A stretch of DNA of 37,275 bases from JBDKJS01 sp039806065 (GTDB lineage Bacteria; Bacteroidota; Bacteroidia; AKYH767-A; 2013-40CM-41-45). The stretch's first letter is position 1, and every line of letters starts with the position of its first letter. A program made the translations under genes and the position numbers. Location: NCBI GenBank assembly GCA_039806065.1, contig JBDKJS010000166.1, positions 1 to 37,275 on the forward strand, read 5' to 3'. Of this stretch, positions 24,557 to 33,269 are shown piece by piece. Below the pieces are notes generated by a model. It saw nothing but the letters and a program-made list of their open reading frames with translations. It ran no database searches and had not been told where the DNA came from.

Positions 24557-25204
24557 TTATTCCATGTTGAGAATTGAATGTGCTTCGGCAAAAGGTTTGG
24601 CGTAGGCCAGTCTGTCCATTAGTTTTACTTCGTAATAGGCATCAATTGAATGGGATGCAATAATTGGCACCTTATTGAAATCTAAATATCCATCGTTTGT
24701 AATCATTTCTTTGGCTACAAAAATATTTTTTACCGAGGCAATAACTATGTTCGTGTTATTCAATTTCACGGGTATGATTTCTTCAAGCTTACAATGGATT
24801 TGCAGTGGACTAAGTTTGACTGCTGGCACCGCAATACCATCATGGTATTGTTTTTCTAATTTCAACACTTCAAACTCATCCACTTCTTCACTAAATTTAG
24901 CACTGGTAAGATGAGCTTGTCGATAAAATTCCTTGGTTACATGATTAATAAAAAAATGTTGAGTGGCTTCAATGTTACTGATTGTGTTACCACCGGCTGC
25001 TTTAGGTCGGCAAATTAATCCTAGCAATGCAGGATCGGCTCCGAGGTGAAAAATGTTGTTAAATATTGCTAAATTGGCTATGCCATCTTTAGTTATGGTA
25101 CTTATCAGGCTACAGCTTTTTATCCCGCTAAGACTATTAATTAAGTTTGCCCTGTTAAACCTTGAGAGGCCACCAATCTCCTCAGATGAATAGTGTATCT
25201 GCAT
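24557..25204 (-). CDS. Flavin reductase-like, FMN-binding split-barrel protein
   Basis: The 215-residue protein fits the flavin reductase-like domain family. The N-terminal half has the split-barrel pattern SLISTITKDGIANLAIFNNIFHLGADP, followed by GLICRPKAAGGNTISNIEATQHFFINHV, which places the FMN-binding loop. Members either reduce flavins for partner mono-oxygenases or bind FMN for other redox jobs. No oxygenase partner is near. The start is 1 base after the stop of the methyltransferase gene, so it is the last gene of the lipoprotein-GT87-methyltransferase run and probably translated with it. Confidence 0.85.
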   Translation of the reverse strand: MQIHYSSEEIGGLSRFNRANLINSLSGIKSCSLISTITKDGIANLAIFNNIFHLGADPALLGLICRPKAAGGNTISNIEATQHFFINHVTKEFYRQAHLTSAKFSEEVDEFEVLKLEKQYHDGIAVPAVKLSPLQIHCKLEEIIPVKLNNTNIVIASVKNIFVAKEMITNDGYLDFNKVPIIASHSIDAYYEVKLMDRLAYAKPFAEAHSILNME

Positions 25205-25205
25205 T

Positions 25206-26018
25206 TTACTTTTTCTCAGCTATGAAATTAATTCCGAAAAAGAAATATTTTTTAAGAAAATTATTTTTTTTCCAAATTTCTTGCTCCTTTTTAATTATTT
25301 TGGAATAGTTCTTAGTGTTCATTAATGGAGGCGGAATCATTCTAATGTATTCAAGTGATTGGTTGTTTATTTCCAATTGAGCTTTACTCAATTCTACATT
25401 CCAAGTCTCAATGGATCTTATGTTCTCATTGCCAAACCATATCTCCTTTTTCAAATTTTCATCATAAATTTTTATCACCTTTTTGTTGCCTCGTTGTTTA
25501 AAATATTTTAACCTCTCGAATAGGTTCTTTCCATTTACTTCGCTAATAATAAGTTTACCGTTAGGCTTCAAAGTATTTGAAAGAATAGTGATGGCTTCAT
25601 TTATAGGTTCCAGATGGTGCAAGGTGTCTTGTAAAATGATTACATCAAACGTGTGGTCTGAAATGGAAGTGTCAAAAATATTTTCATAGCCATAAGTGAA
25701 TTTGGAAACATCGCCATGTTGTTTCCACCAAGCTAGTCGCTTTTCAATTTCTTTGAAATAAAACTCGAGTGTTGAACCGTGCACTTTTATTCCATTTAAA
25801 GCTAAGAATATAGCCGTAGTACCATACCCACACCCTACATCCCAAACATTTAAATTTTTGTTTTGTATAGATCGGTATATAAATTCCAGGCGCTGCATGA
25901 AATAGGCCTTCCTAAAAGCATAACTTCTGGGACTATTAATGATTTTATAATATTTGGTGAGCTGAGGGCTGTTAGCCAATTCTTTTTCAAATAAATCGAA
26001 AAAATGTTGTGGAGTCAT
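25206..26018 (-). CDS. Class I SAM-dependent methyltransferase
   Basis: In this 270-residue protein motif I is VWDVGCGYGTT (residues 58-68), with the acidic residue of strand beta-2 lying in STLEF after VHG. Motif post-II/III is FDVIILQDTLHHLEP (124-138), and LKPNGKLIISEVNG follows. These are typical of small-molecule or glycolipid methyltransferases of the Methyltransf_11/UbiE-like group. The substrate cannot be assigned. The start overlaps the stop of the GT87-like gene (ATGA), and the flavin reductase follows 1 base later. The lysine-rich C terminus (KKEQEIWKKNNFLKKYFFFG) may sit at the membrane surface. Confidence 0.87.
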   Translation of the reverse strand: MTPQHFFDLFEKELANSPQLTKYYKIINSPRSYAFRKAYFMQRLEFIYRSIQNKNLNVWDVGCGYGTTAIFLALNGIKVHGSTLEFYFKEIEKRLAWWKQHGDVSKFTYGYENIFDTSISDHTFDVIILQDTLHHLEPINEAITILSNTLKPNGKLIISEVNGKNLFERLKYFKQRGNKKVIKIYDENLKKEIWFGNENIRSIETWNVELSKAQLEINNQSLEYIRMIPPPLMNTKNYSKIIKKEQEIWKKNNFLKKYFFFGINFIAEKK

Positions 26019-27187
26019 GGGGTGTTAGAAATTGTTTTTTTTGAGCTAAGGGGACTAAAAATGGAATAAGTGCCAATAATAATCCAATAGCTGTATAAAG
26101 CTATGCAAGGTATGGCTTTTATTAAATATGGTTTAAAAAAATTGTTACGCCATGAAGGAGGAAATAGGTCAGTAGTTATCAGTTGACAGCCTATCCCTAC
26201 TAAAATTAAAAAAAGCCAATCAATTTTATTTAGTTGGGCTTGATGAAAGATGCCAATGGCTATTCCTGCGATAGCAATAATATAAGTGGGTGATTCACTT
26301 TTATGATTGAAAATGACAAGCCAAAGCAGTAGCATGCTTAGAAGCCACAATTCATTTTTAATTTTTTTCCAGACTACAATGACTGGAATAAAAAACAAGA
26401 GTATGCCCAAAATTAAAATCCCATTTTTAGAGTCAGTGCTTCCGGTATAAAGTTCAATGATACCCATCAGGGAAAGGCCTGTGGAGGAAGAATGGTCTGC
26501 AGCTAGCATGAATAACCAGTTTTGATATTGGTCAAAGAGTTGCTGGGGTTTTATAAATAAAAGGGGGAGTGCAAATAATATTATAGTACTTAAAGCAATT
26601 TTAATAATCGATTTTAGAATGGTGGGCCTTAATAAAAAAATGATGAATGCAACAATGGAGAAAATTTTAATAAAGGCACTTATTGAAATGAGAAATGCAG
26701 CAAGAGTAAATTTTTGTCTTTGAAACATTGCAAATGCAATAATTACTAAACCTGCAACCAATGCATTACTTTGACTATTGTGTGTTGCGGTAGTTAATTC
26801 AATCAGGCTGAAGAGACCCATCAATGTTTTTTGCTTTTCCGTAACATCACGAAGCATAATAAATCCTATAACCAATGTCATGTGGTTACATAAGTTCCAA
26901 ATGGTTAATCCAATCAAATCGGGTAAATAATGAAAAGGAAGCATAAACACGGCAAATGTTGGACTGTATTTAAATAAATCATAATACTCATTGGGAAACT
27001 GTAAGTAAAGATTTTGATTTGAAATTAAATGGGCCCAAGAGTTCTTGAAAATAAGGTAATTATTATAATGTGTATAGGCGGTTCCATTAAATGTGGCGCC
27101 TTGTTTGAAATATTGAACCAAAGAAATTGCCACTGCTACTAAAAAGTAAATCAGCAGTATCAATTTTGTATTTAATATTTTATTCAA
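26015..27187 (-). CDS. GT87-like (DUF2029) membrane glycosyltransferase
   Basis: The 390-residue protein has about ten hydrophobic segments. The sequence FKYSPTFAVFMLPFHYLP near residues 73-90 is the kind of motif seen in polyprenyl-phosphate-dependent GT-C enzymes of the GT87/DUF2029 family, whose best-known member is the mycobacterial mannosyltransferase PimE. Donor and acceptor here are unknown. The only plausible start is TTG at 27187: an in-frame TAA lies 9 bases before it, and the first in-frame ATG would delete about 80 residues including the first membrane helix and the loop. The gene is 9 bases after the lipoprotein gene and overlaps the methyltransferase gene by 4 bases. Confidence 0.8.
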   Translation of the reverse strand: MNKILNTKLILLIYFLVAVAISLVQYFKQGATFNGTAYTHYNNYLIFKNSWAHLISNQNLYLQFPNEYYDLFKYSPTFAVFMLPFHYLPDLIGLTIWNLCNHMTLVIGFIMLRDVTEKQKTLMGLFSLIELTTATHNSQSNALVAGLVIIAFAMFQRQKFTLAAFLISISAFIKIFSIVAFIIFLLRPTILKSIIKIALSTIILFALPLLFIKPQQLFDQYQNWLFMLAADHSSSTGLSLMGIIELYTGSTDSKNGILILGILLFFIPVIVVWKKIKNELWLLSMLLLWLVIFNHKSESPTYIIAIAGIAIGIFHQAQLNKIDWLFLILVGIGCQLITTDLFPPSWRNNFFKPYLIKAIPCIALYSYWIIIGTYSIFSPLSSKKTISNTP

Positions 27188-27196
27188 AATGTCTTA

Positions 27197-28501
27197 TTAA
27201 TAATTATATTCAATCAGTACCTGAGCTACACTGTCAGCTGCCGTTATATTTTGAAGCAAATTTAAATTAATATCGTAATAATCGATTCGATTATCTTTTG
27301 CAATTATAAACTCATTGTTTAACTCGTTGGCAATTATTTGATGGCCAAAGTATCCCAGTTTATATAAAGTTATTGTATTGAAAGGGGCACTCATTTGATA
27401 TGCAGCATTGTTACTGAGCACTATGTGTTCATTGTTAGCGGTCTTACATCCTGCAATCCATCTTTTGTTAGAAAAGGTAGCACTAGTACCCTGAGTCTGT
27501 TGAAGTAGATCAAAAGAAATTATTTCGGCATTGTTGTTGGGCAAATTAACCATAGCAAAACCATTTGCGGCTGTTCCATTAAATTGGCAATAAGTTGGAA
27601 AGCCATTTAGCGTTAACAGTCCTTGTAAATCATCGGTACAGTAGTGTAACAGTTGAATTTGGGCATTGCCTTGATTATAACAGGCTACGGCATAGCAATT
27701 ATTAGAAATAGGAACAAGGTATTTAGGAATAAGACCGAATAGATCATTGATAGGAAGGAGCGCGCCATTTTGCAAGAGATCTAAGGTGTAAACAAAACCT
27801 TGGTGTCCACTTAAATACAATTTTGATCCATAAATAGCCAATGCATTAAAACTTTTTAGGGGATAGTGTGGATTGGGCACCGATCGAATGAGCTGAAGCG
27901 TGCTGGTATTGATAAGGTGAAGGTTTCCACTCGTGCCACTGCTAGTCACTAAAATTCCGCTATCGCCCTGCATTAGGGTCATTCCTAAAAAATCGCCAGT
28001 GAAAATTCCAATTGGAGTCAATTGGGTACCATTGGTGGCATATAATTTATAATACAAGGAATCAGCTACGGTTACTACAAAAGTATTTTTAATTATCCGT
28101 GGCAAGGGGGCTACAGTGATGCTACGCTTGAATTGATGCTGTTGGCCATTGCTGGTTATGGCATTAATTTGGAGATCAAAATTTGAATTGCCACCTGAAT
28201 TGCTAATTAGGAAAAATGTATCCAATACAAGGTTCTGGGAATTAGGTGTTAAATTAAGTTCACCAATAAAAGCGCCATTATAAGCAGTCCCGCTCACCTC
28301 ACAGTGAATGGATTGAATGAGCTTGTTGGCGGTGATGCTTCCTGCAATAATAACAGTATCGTGAGTATGGTAATTGTTATTGTTGGTAGGAGTAATTATG
28401 TCAAAGGTTAAGATTGCCAAATCAGGTTCGAATTCCTTTTTGCAGCTAGCAAAAAATAAGGCGGTGCCAATCAGTGTTAATAAAATTTTATTTGTAACCA
28501 T
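27197..28501 (-). CDS. Unrecognised lipoprotein with possible beta-propeller
   Basis: The 434-residue protein has a signal peptide and lipobox (LFFAS|CKKE, Cys near residue 20), so it is anchored in the membrane by lipid. A beta-rich part, Ig-like in pattern, covers about 35-135. The C-terminal 300 residues consist of repeated strands with phrases such as ALAIYGSKLYLSGHQGFVYTL and NEFIIAKDNRIDYYDINLN, which suggest a beta-propeller. I do not recognise a named family. In-frame codons upstream are ATG at 28525 and TTG at 28528, but the ATG at 28501 gives the normal signal peptide length. It is the first gene of the run with the GT87-like, methyltransferase and flavin reductase genes. TACCTTTG at 28601-28608 on the minus strand may be its promoter. 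Confidence 0.8.
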   Translation of the reverse strand: MVTNKILLTLIGTALFFASCKKEFEPDLAILTFDIITPTNNNNYHTHDTVIIAGSITANKLIQSIHCEVSGTAYNGAFIGELNLTPNSQNLVLDTFFLISNSGGNSNFDLQINAITSNGQQHQFKRSITVAPLPRIIKNTFVVTVADSLYYKLYATNGTQLTPIGIFTGDFLGMTLMQGDSGILVTSSGTSGNLHLINTSTLQLIRSVPNPHYPLKSFNALAIYGSKLYLSGHQGFVYTLDLLQNGALLPINDLFGLIPKYLVPISNNCYAVACYNQGNAQIQLLHYCTDDLQGLLTLNGFPTYCQFNGTAANGFAMVNLPNNNAEIISFDLLQQTQGTSATFSNKRWIAGCKTANNEHIVLSNNAAYQMSAPFNTITLYKLGYFGHQIIANELNNEFIIAKDNRIDYYDINLNLLQNITAADSVAQVLIEYNY

Positions 28502-28643
28502 ATGAATCGTAAACAGCTTGAACATCAATTAAAATAATTTTATTAACCCTACTTTAAAAAAAAATATATTAACTAATTTCACCTTCCCTTTAAGATCTAT
28601 CAAAGGTAATTAAATCAATCATAACTTATCTAACAGCAAGGCC

Positions 28644-30200
28644 ATGGAAGTAAACGAATCGGGAAAAATAGTAACCCCAGCAGAGGTAATAGGTCGATTG
28701 AGAAAGAATTCAAGTAATGCAAGTTCATCATCAGCAGCATTTACTGCCCAGCAATATGGTAAATTGCCACCTCAAGCCATAGAGTTGGAAGAAGCGGTGC
28801 TGGGAGCACTCATGCTAGAGAAAGATGCACTTACCGAGGTAATTGACATTTTGCATCCTGATAGTTTTTACAAAGAAAGTCATGCAAAGATTTACCAAGC
28901 TATTCAAAGACTTTTCACAGCTAGCAAGCCCATTGATGTGCTCACAGTAACACAAGATTTGCGTCAAGCTGGTGAATTAGAATTGGCTGGAGGGGCTTTT
29001 TATTTAACCACCCTTACTACCAAAGTGGCCAGTGCAGCCAACGTTGAATACCATGCCCGTATTATTCTTCAAAAGCACATCCAACGAGAATTGATTCGCA
29101 TAAGTAGTGAAACTATTAAAGAAGCTTATGAAGAAACTACCGATGTGCTCCAACTTTTAGATAAGGCAGAAAAAAATCTCTTTGATGTATCGCAAGGGAA
29201 TGTAAAAAGGAATTTTAGTGAAATGGGCGCCCTTGTTAAAGAGGCGATCGTACAAATAGAAGTCGCTAAAACTCATAAAGGAGGCATTACTGGGGTAGAG
29301 TCTGGTTTTAGTGCACTTGATACAGTAACCAATGGCTGGCAAAAATCTGATTTGATCATTCTAGCTGCCCGCCCTGCAATGGGAAAAACAGCTTTCGTAT
29401 TGTCGTTAGCTCGTAATGCTGCTGTTGATTTTAACAAGCCAGTAGCTTTCTTTTCTCTAGAAATGTCGTCAGTTCAATTAGTAAATAGATTGATATCAGC
29501 TGAAACGGAACTTTCGGCAGATAAGCTGCGCAAAGGCAACCTAGCCGATCATGAATGGGCGCAGCTGAATTCTATGATTGGCAAACTTTCTACTGCACCG
29601 CTTTATATTGATGATACACCAGCCATTAGTATATTCGACTTAAGGAGTAAGTGTCGTAGACTTAAACAAAAGCATGGTATTGAGTTGATTATAATTGATT
29701 ATCTTCAGTTGATGAGAGGTGATAGCGAGCGGGGAGGTGGCAATCGTGAACAGGAAATTAGCTCCATATCTCGAAATTTAAAAGCCATAGCAAAAGAACT
29801 CAATGTGCCTATAATTGCACTATCTCAGTTAAGTCGTGCCGTGGAAACAAGAGCAGGAAACTCAAAAAAACCGATGCTTAGCGACTTGCGTGAATCAGGT
29901 GCCATAGAGCAAGATGCTGACATCGTTACTTTTATTTACCGTCCAGAGTACTATGGTTTGGATGTAGATGAAGAGGGAAATAACTGCCAAGGCTTAGCAG
30001 AAATTATACTTGCCAAACATAGAAATGGACAAGTAGGTTCTGTAAAGCTTAAATTTACTAGTTCATTGGCAAAGTTTTCAGATTGGGAAACTTATGGTTC
30101 AGTAACAGCAGCAGCAGTAGGGGGATCCGTTGCTGATTATCCAAAAAATAATAAAATAGTTAGTTCGCGCATGAATGAAATGGGCGATGAACCTTTTTAA
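28644..30200 (+). CDS. dnaB: Replicative DNA helicase DnaB
   Basis: This 518-residue hexameric helicase unwinds DNA at the replication fork. The N-terminal domain begins at LPPQAIELEEAVLGALMLEK (residues 41-60). The RecA-like C-terminal domain has Walker A AARPAMGKTAF (241-251), Walker B LIIIDYLQLM near 350, and the conserved LSQLSRAVETR and SDLRESGAIEQDAD. A low-complexity, serine-rich N-terminal extension of about 40 residues precedes the domain. No intein interrupts the Walker region, a known insertion site. The gene stands alone, divergent from the lipoprotein gene. Confidence 0.97.
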   Translation: MEVNESGKIVTPAEVIGRLRKNSSNASSSSAAFTAQQYGKLPPQAIELEEAVLGALMLEKDALTEVIDILHPDSFYKESHAKIYQAIQRLFTASKPIDVLTVTQDLRQAGELELAGGAFYLTTLTTKVASAANVEYHARIILQKHIQRELIRISSETIKEAYEETTDVLQLLDKAEKNLFDVSQGNVKRNFSEMGALVKEAIVQIEVAKTHKGGITGVESGFSALDTVTNGWQKSDLIILAARPAMGKTAFVLSLARNAAVDFNKPVAFFSLEMSSVQLVNRLISAETELSADKLRKGNLADHEWAQLNSMIGKLSTAPLYIDDTPAISIFDLRSKCRRLKQKHGIELIIIDYLQLMRGDSERGGGNREQEISSISRNLKAIAKELNVPIIALSQLSRAVETRAGNSKKPMLSDLRESGAIEQDADIVTFIYRPEYYGLDVDEEGNNCQGLAEIILAKHRNGQVGSVKLKFTSSLAKFSDWETYGSVTAAAVGGSVADYPKNNKIVSSRMNEMGDEPF

Positions 30201-30334
30201 ACTATTATAGTAAGTGAAGTACTGTCCATTTACAAGTATAAATATTGGAATCGTACTAACTCACTTAGTTGGTAAGCATTGAAGAAAATAAGTTAAATAA
30301 TTAAGCATAAATTTAATCAATTAGTAAAATTACA

Positions 30335-30742
30335 ATGGCTTCGCAAATATTTATAAATCTGGCAGTGGTAGATTTGGAGAAAACCACTAAACTCTATACA
30401 GCAATGGGATTTACCATCAACCCGCAGTTTTCTGATGATACGGCAAAATGCTTGGTATGGTCAGATCAGATATTTTTAATGGTAATGACTCAAGAAAAGT
30501 TTAAAACATTTGCTTCAAAACCATTGGCTGACACCAAGGGAGGCTTAGCCGCCATTTATGCTTTATCTTTTGATGATTTGCAACAAGTAAACAGCACAGC
30601 CGATGCTGCTTTGAGAGCCGGTGCATCAGAACCGGTGCCAATGAAAGATTATGGTTTTATGCAATTGCGCACCATTGAAGATTTTGATGGCCACACTTGG
30701 GAACTGTTTTATATGGACTTTTCAAAAATGCCGCAAGGCTAA
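30335..30742 (+). CDS. VOC (glyoxalase/bleomycin resistance) family protein
   Basis: The 135-residue protein has the paired beta-alpha-beta-beta-beta modules of the vicinal oxygen chelate fold. LAVVDLEKTTKLYTAMGFT opens the first module and the second ends with IEDFDGHTWELFYMDFS, where DGHTWEL carries the usual terminal metal-ligand Glu. Members are dioxygenases, isomerases or resistance proteins. The short Bacteroidota forms of this type have no assigned substrate. It lies 134 bases after dnaB, with no recognised promoter or terminator between them, and is convergent with the SRPBCC gene at 14 bases. Confidence 0.88.
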   Translation: MASQIFINLAVVDLEKTTKLYTAMGFTINPQFSDDTAKCLVWSDQIFLMVMTQEKFKTFASKPLADTKGGLAAIYALSFDDLQQVNSTADAALRAGASEPVPMKDYGFMQLRTIEDFDGHTWELFYMDFSKMPQG

Positions 30743-30756
30743 GACAGGTACTAAAA

Positions 30757-31227
30757 TTAGCCTGAATATTTCCCGAAAATTTCTATGAGCGCCTGCTTCC
30801 TATAGGAAAATATTTTTTCTATCTCCTTTTTTATAAATAAATGATTCATTACATTTCCTAGGAAACCAAGGGGGAGTTCGTAGTGTAGCAAATCAGTCAT
30901 GCTCACGCCATTAGCAATTGGCGAGAAATGGTGTTGGTGATGCCACATTTTGTAGGGACCCTTACGTTGCACATCCACAAAATAGTGAGGTTCGTTCACA
31001 TGTGCTATTTCTGTGCACCAATTTAATTGAATACCTAACAAGGGCGAAACTTTATAAGTAATAATTTGACCTTGGTAAGTTTTTACATGGCCATTCCCAC
31101 TGGTGATAATAAAATTCATGTGAGGTGGAGTGATCTTTCCTAAGTTTAGTGGCGAAGAAAAGAAGGACCATGCTTTATCAATAGTGATCGGCAGCTGTAT
31201 GTGCTCAGTGTAATTAAAAATACTCAT
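30757..31227 (-). CDS. SRPBCC (START/Bet v1-like) family protein
   Basis: The 156-residue protein has the helix-grip fold pattern: QLPITIDKAWSFFSSPLNLGKITPP at the N terminus, YKVSPLLGIQLNW in the middle and a long C-terminal helix MNHLFIKKEIEKIFSYRKQAL. Such proteins bind hydrophobic ligands. Similar Bacteroidota proteins are often annotated as cyclase/dehydrase or cell-division inhibitor related. No catalytic motif is visible. Its ATG is 36 bases from the divergent mazG ATG, so the two genes share a short regulatory region. Confidence 0.83.
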   Translation of the reverse strand: MSIFNYTEHIQLPITIDKAWSFFSSPLNLGKITPPHMNFIITSGNGHVKTYQGQIITYKVSPLLGIQLNWCTEIAHVNEPHYFVDVQRKGPYKMWHHQHHFSPIANGVSMTDLLHYELPLGFLGNVMNHLFIKKEIEKIFSYRKQALIEIFGKYSG

Positions 31228-31251
31228 CTAACTATACCAACGATTATTCTT

Positions 31252-31259
31252 TACATTTG
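31252..31259 (+). promoter_or_regulatory. Bacteroidota -7 box TACATTTG before mazG
   Basis: TACATTTG is followed by TTTA and then the mazG ATG at 31264, the same 4-base spacing as at hemE, the pterin synthase gene and mqnB. It supports the ATG at 31264 as the start. No clear -33 TTG is seen upstream. Confidence 0.5.
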
Positions 31260-31263
31260 TTTA

Positions 31264-32040
31264 ATGAATAGCAGTAAAGATATGGCCATGCAGGCCTTTG
31301 GTAGGTTACTCACCATCATGGACCAATTGCGGGAGCATTGCCCTTGGGACAAAAAGCAGACCTTGGAAAGTTTGCGCCATTTAACTATTGAAGAAGTTTA
31401 CGAACTTGCCGATGCCATCACCAATTCAGCAGCTGAAGAAATCAAAAAAGAACTTGGCGACTTGCTTTTGCACATTTGCTTTTATGCACGCATTGGAACA
31501 GAACAAGGGTTCTTTGATATGGAAGAAGTAATTAATACGCAATGTGAAAAAATTATTTCTCGTCATCCCCATATTTATGGTACTGTACAAGTAGCGGATG
31601 AAGAAGAAGTAAAACGAAATTGGGAAAAACTAAAATTAAAGGAAGGTAATAAATCAATTTTACAAGGTGTTCCGGTTTCCTTACCAGCCATGGTAAAGGC
31701 TACTCGTATTCAGGAGAAAGCTCGAGGTGCCGGCTTTGATTGGGAGCAAGCAGATCAGGTACTCTTAAAAGTCCATGAAGAATTAGCAGAACTCAAGGCT
31801 GAAATAGCCAGTGGCCATCAACAAAATGTGGAAGGGGAACTTGGCGATTTATTGTTTTCGATCATTAACTATGCGCGTTTTTTAAATATTGACCCCGAAC
31901 AAGCTTTAGAAAAAACCAATAAAAAATTTATAAAAAGATTTCAATATTTAGAAGCCTGTGCCCAAAAGGAAGGCAAACAGCTTGCCGATATGACCCTTGC
32001 AGAAATGGACGTTTATTGGAACGAAGCCAAAGGTCTTTAG
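31264..32040 (+). CDS. mazG: Nucleoside triphosphate pyrophosphohydrolase MazG
   Basis: It hydrolyses nucleoside triphosphates to monophosphates and pyrophosphate, cleaning non-canonical nucleotides. The 258 residues contain two MazG domains, as in the E. coli enzyme. The first has CPWDKKQTLESLRHLTIEE, the metal-binding EEVYELADA and KKELGDLLLH. The second has HEELAELKAE and EGELGDLLFSIINYAR. The linker contains KEGNKSILQGVP. The open frame extends upstream to a GTG at 31201 inside the divergent SRPBCC gene, but the ATG at 31264 gives the family N terminus and lies 4 bases after a promoter box. The TAG stop overlaps the proline dehydrogenase stop. Confidence 0.96.
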   Translation: MNSSKDMAMQAFGRLLTIMDQLREHCPWDKKQTLESLRHLTIEEVYELADAITNSAAEEIKKELGDLLLHICFYARIGTEQGFFDMEEVINTQCEKIISRHPHIYGTVQVADEEEVKRNWEKLKLKEGNKSILQGVPVSLPAMVKATRIQEKARGAGFDWEQADQVLLKVHEELAELKAEIASGHQQNVEGELGDLLFSIINYARFLNIDPEQALEKTNKKFIKRFQYLEACAQKEGKQLADMTLAEMDVYWNEAKGL

Positions 32041-33215
32041 GCTTTTTTACGCCTTCTTCTTTCAGCCATAATCAGGGATAGTTCGCGTCCGGTCTGTCCC
32101 TTAACGCTCGTATTTTCCTGAGCCCTTCTGATCAAATAGGGCAATACAGCCGTAACAGGTCCATAGGGTACATACTTAGCCACATTGTAACCTAGAGCCG
32201 CTAGATTATAACTTATGTGATCACTCATACCATAAAGCTGTGAGAAGAAAATTCTTTTATCATCAGGATTTATTTTTCTTTTGATCATTTCATTAGCCAA
32301 TAGTAAGCTACTTTTTTCATTATGTGTACCTGCACAAATGGCTACTTGATCCAAATGATCAAGACACAGTTGAATAGCTGCATCATAATCATGATCACTG
32401 GCTAATTTATCTTTTTGAATTGGAGAAAATTCATTTTTACTAGATGCACGCTTTCTTTCTTTTTCCATGTAGGCACCTCTCACCAGTTTGGCCCCTAAAA
32501 AATAACCCTGAGCTTTCGATGCTGAAATTTCATTTTTTAATTGTTCGAGCTTATCATGTCTATAAAGTTGGTAGGTATTGTAAACAATTGCCTTTTCCTT
32601 ATTGTATTTTTTCATTAGATCAATAGCCAGTGAGTCTATTGCCACTTGTATCCAACTTTCTTCAGCGTCCACAAAAACAGGAACATTATTGATAGCCGCA
32701 GCATTGCCTATGGTATCTACTCGCTGTTTAACTTTCTCCCAAGCCATAGCTTCGTTATTGGTTAAGGAAGCGCCACAACTTATTTTTTCCAATAGTTCAA
32801 ACGAAGCCACTCCCGTAACTTTGAATACCCCAAAAGGGATGGCTGGGTCACCCTTGGCACGGTTCAGTGCTGCCAGGGTTTCGTTTAATGTAGCATCATA
32901 TTCCGCTTCATTTTCTTTACCCTCTACTGAATAATCTAATATGGTGCCAATGTTATATTTAGCTAATTGCAAAATTGTTTTATTACAATCGGTAATATCT
33001 TCTCCACCACAAAACTGTTTGAAAATTGTGGACTTGATAATCCCCTTAATAGGCAGGTGGAGGGCTATGGCTGTATTCACAAAAGGGGGCGAAACTTTTA
33101 CCAGCCAATTATAGCTGATAATTTTAAATAGCCAATAGGCTCTATTAAGGTCATTAGCACTTTTGCCAGCAAATGCTACTTCCGTATTGTTGAAATCAGG
33201 CGAAAATGGTTGCAA
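32037..33215 (-). CDS. Proline dehydrogenase
   Basis: It oxidises proline to pyrroline-5-carboxylate with FAD, feeding electrons to quinone. The 392 residues form a single-domain PRODH barrel. Typical parts are NNVPVFVDAEESW, GYFLGAKLVRGAYMEKER, CAGTHNEKSS, FSQLYGMSDHISYNLA and VAKYVPYGPV. The proline carboxylate-binding arginines lie in YLIRRAQEN. The start is TTG at 33215: an in-frame TAG is 21 bases upstream, and no ATG occurs near the N terminus. It gives FNNTEVAFAGKSANDLNRAYWLF, which fits the family. A complete promoter lies upstream. The partner P5C dehydrogenase is not adjacent. Confidence 0.93.
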   Translation of the reverse strand: MQPFSPDFNNTEVAFAGKSANDLNRAYWLFKIISYNWLVKVSPPFVNTAIALHLPIKGIIKSTIFKQFCGGEDITDCNKTILQLAKYNIGTILDYSVEGKENEAEYDATLNETLAALNRAKGDPAIPFGVFKVTGVASFELLEKISCGASLTNNEAMAWEKVKQRVDTIGNAAAINNVPVFVDAEESWIQVAIDSLAIDLMKKYNKEKAIVYNTYQLYRHDKLEQLKNEISASKAQGYFLGAKLVRGAYMEKERKRASSKNEFSPIQKDKLASDHDYDAAIQLCLDHLDQVAICAGTHNEKSSLLLANEMIKRKINPDDKRIFFSQLYGMSDHISYNLAALGYNVAKYVPYGPVTAVLPYLIRRAQENTSVKGQTGRELSLIMAERRRRKKA

Positions 33216-33236
33216 GGTCTTGGTAATTAATAGCTA

Positions 33237-33269
33237 CAAAGATAGTATAAGAGCATTAGTGTAAACAAA
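33237..33269 (-). promoter_or_regulatory. Bacteroidota promoter of the proline dehydrogenase gene
   Basis: On the minus strand a -33 TTTG (33269-33266) and a -7 TATCTTTG (33244-33237) are separated by 21 bases, close to the Bacteroidota consensus. The box ends 21 bases before the TTG start, so a short leader is expected. Confidence 0.65.

Noticed and set aside
31201..31263. Upstream GTG start for mazG
   Set aside because: It would place the start inside the divergent SRPBCC gene and upstream of a promoter box. The extra residues do not fit MazG.
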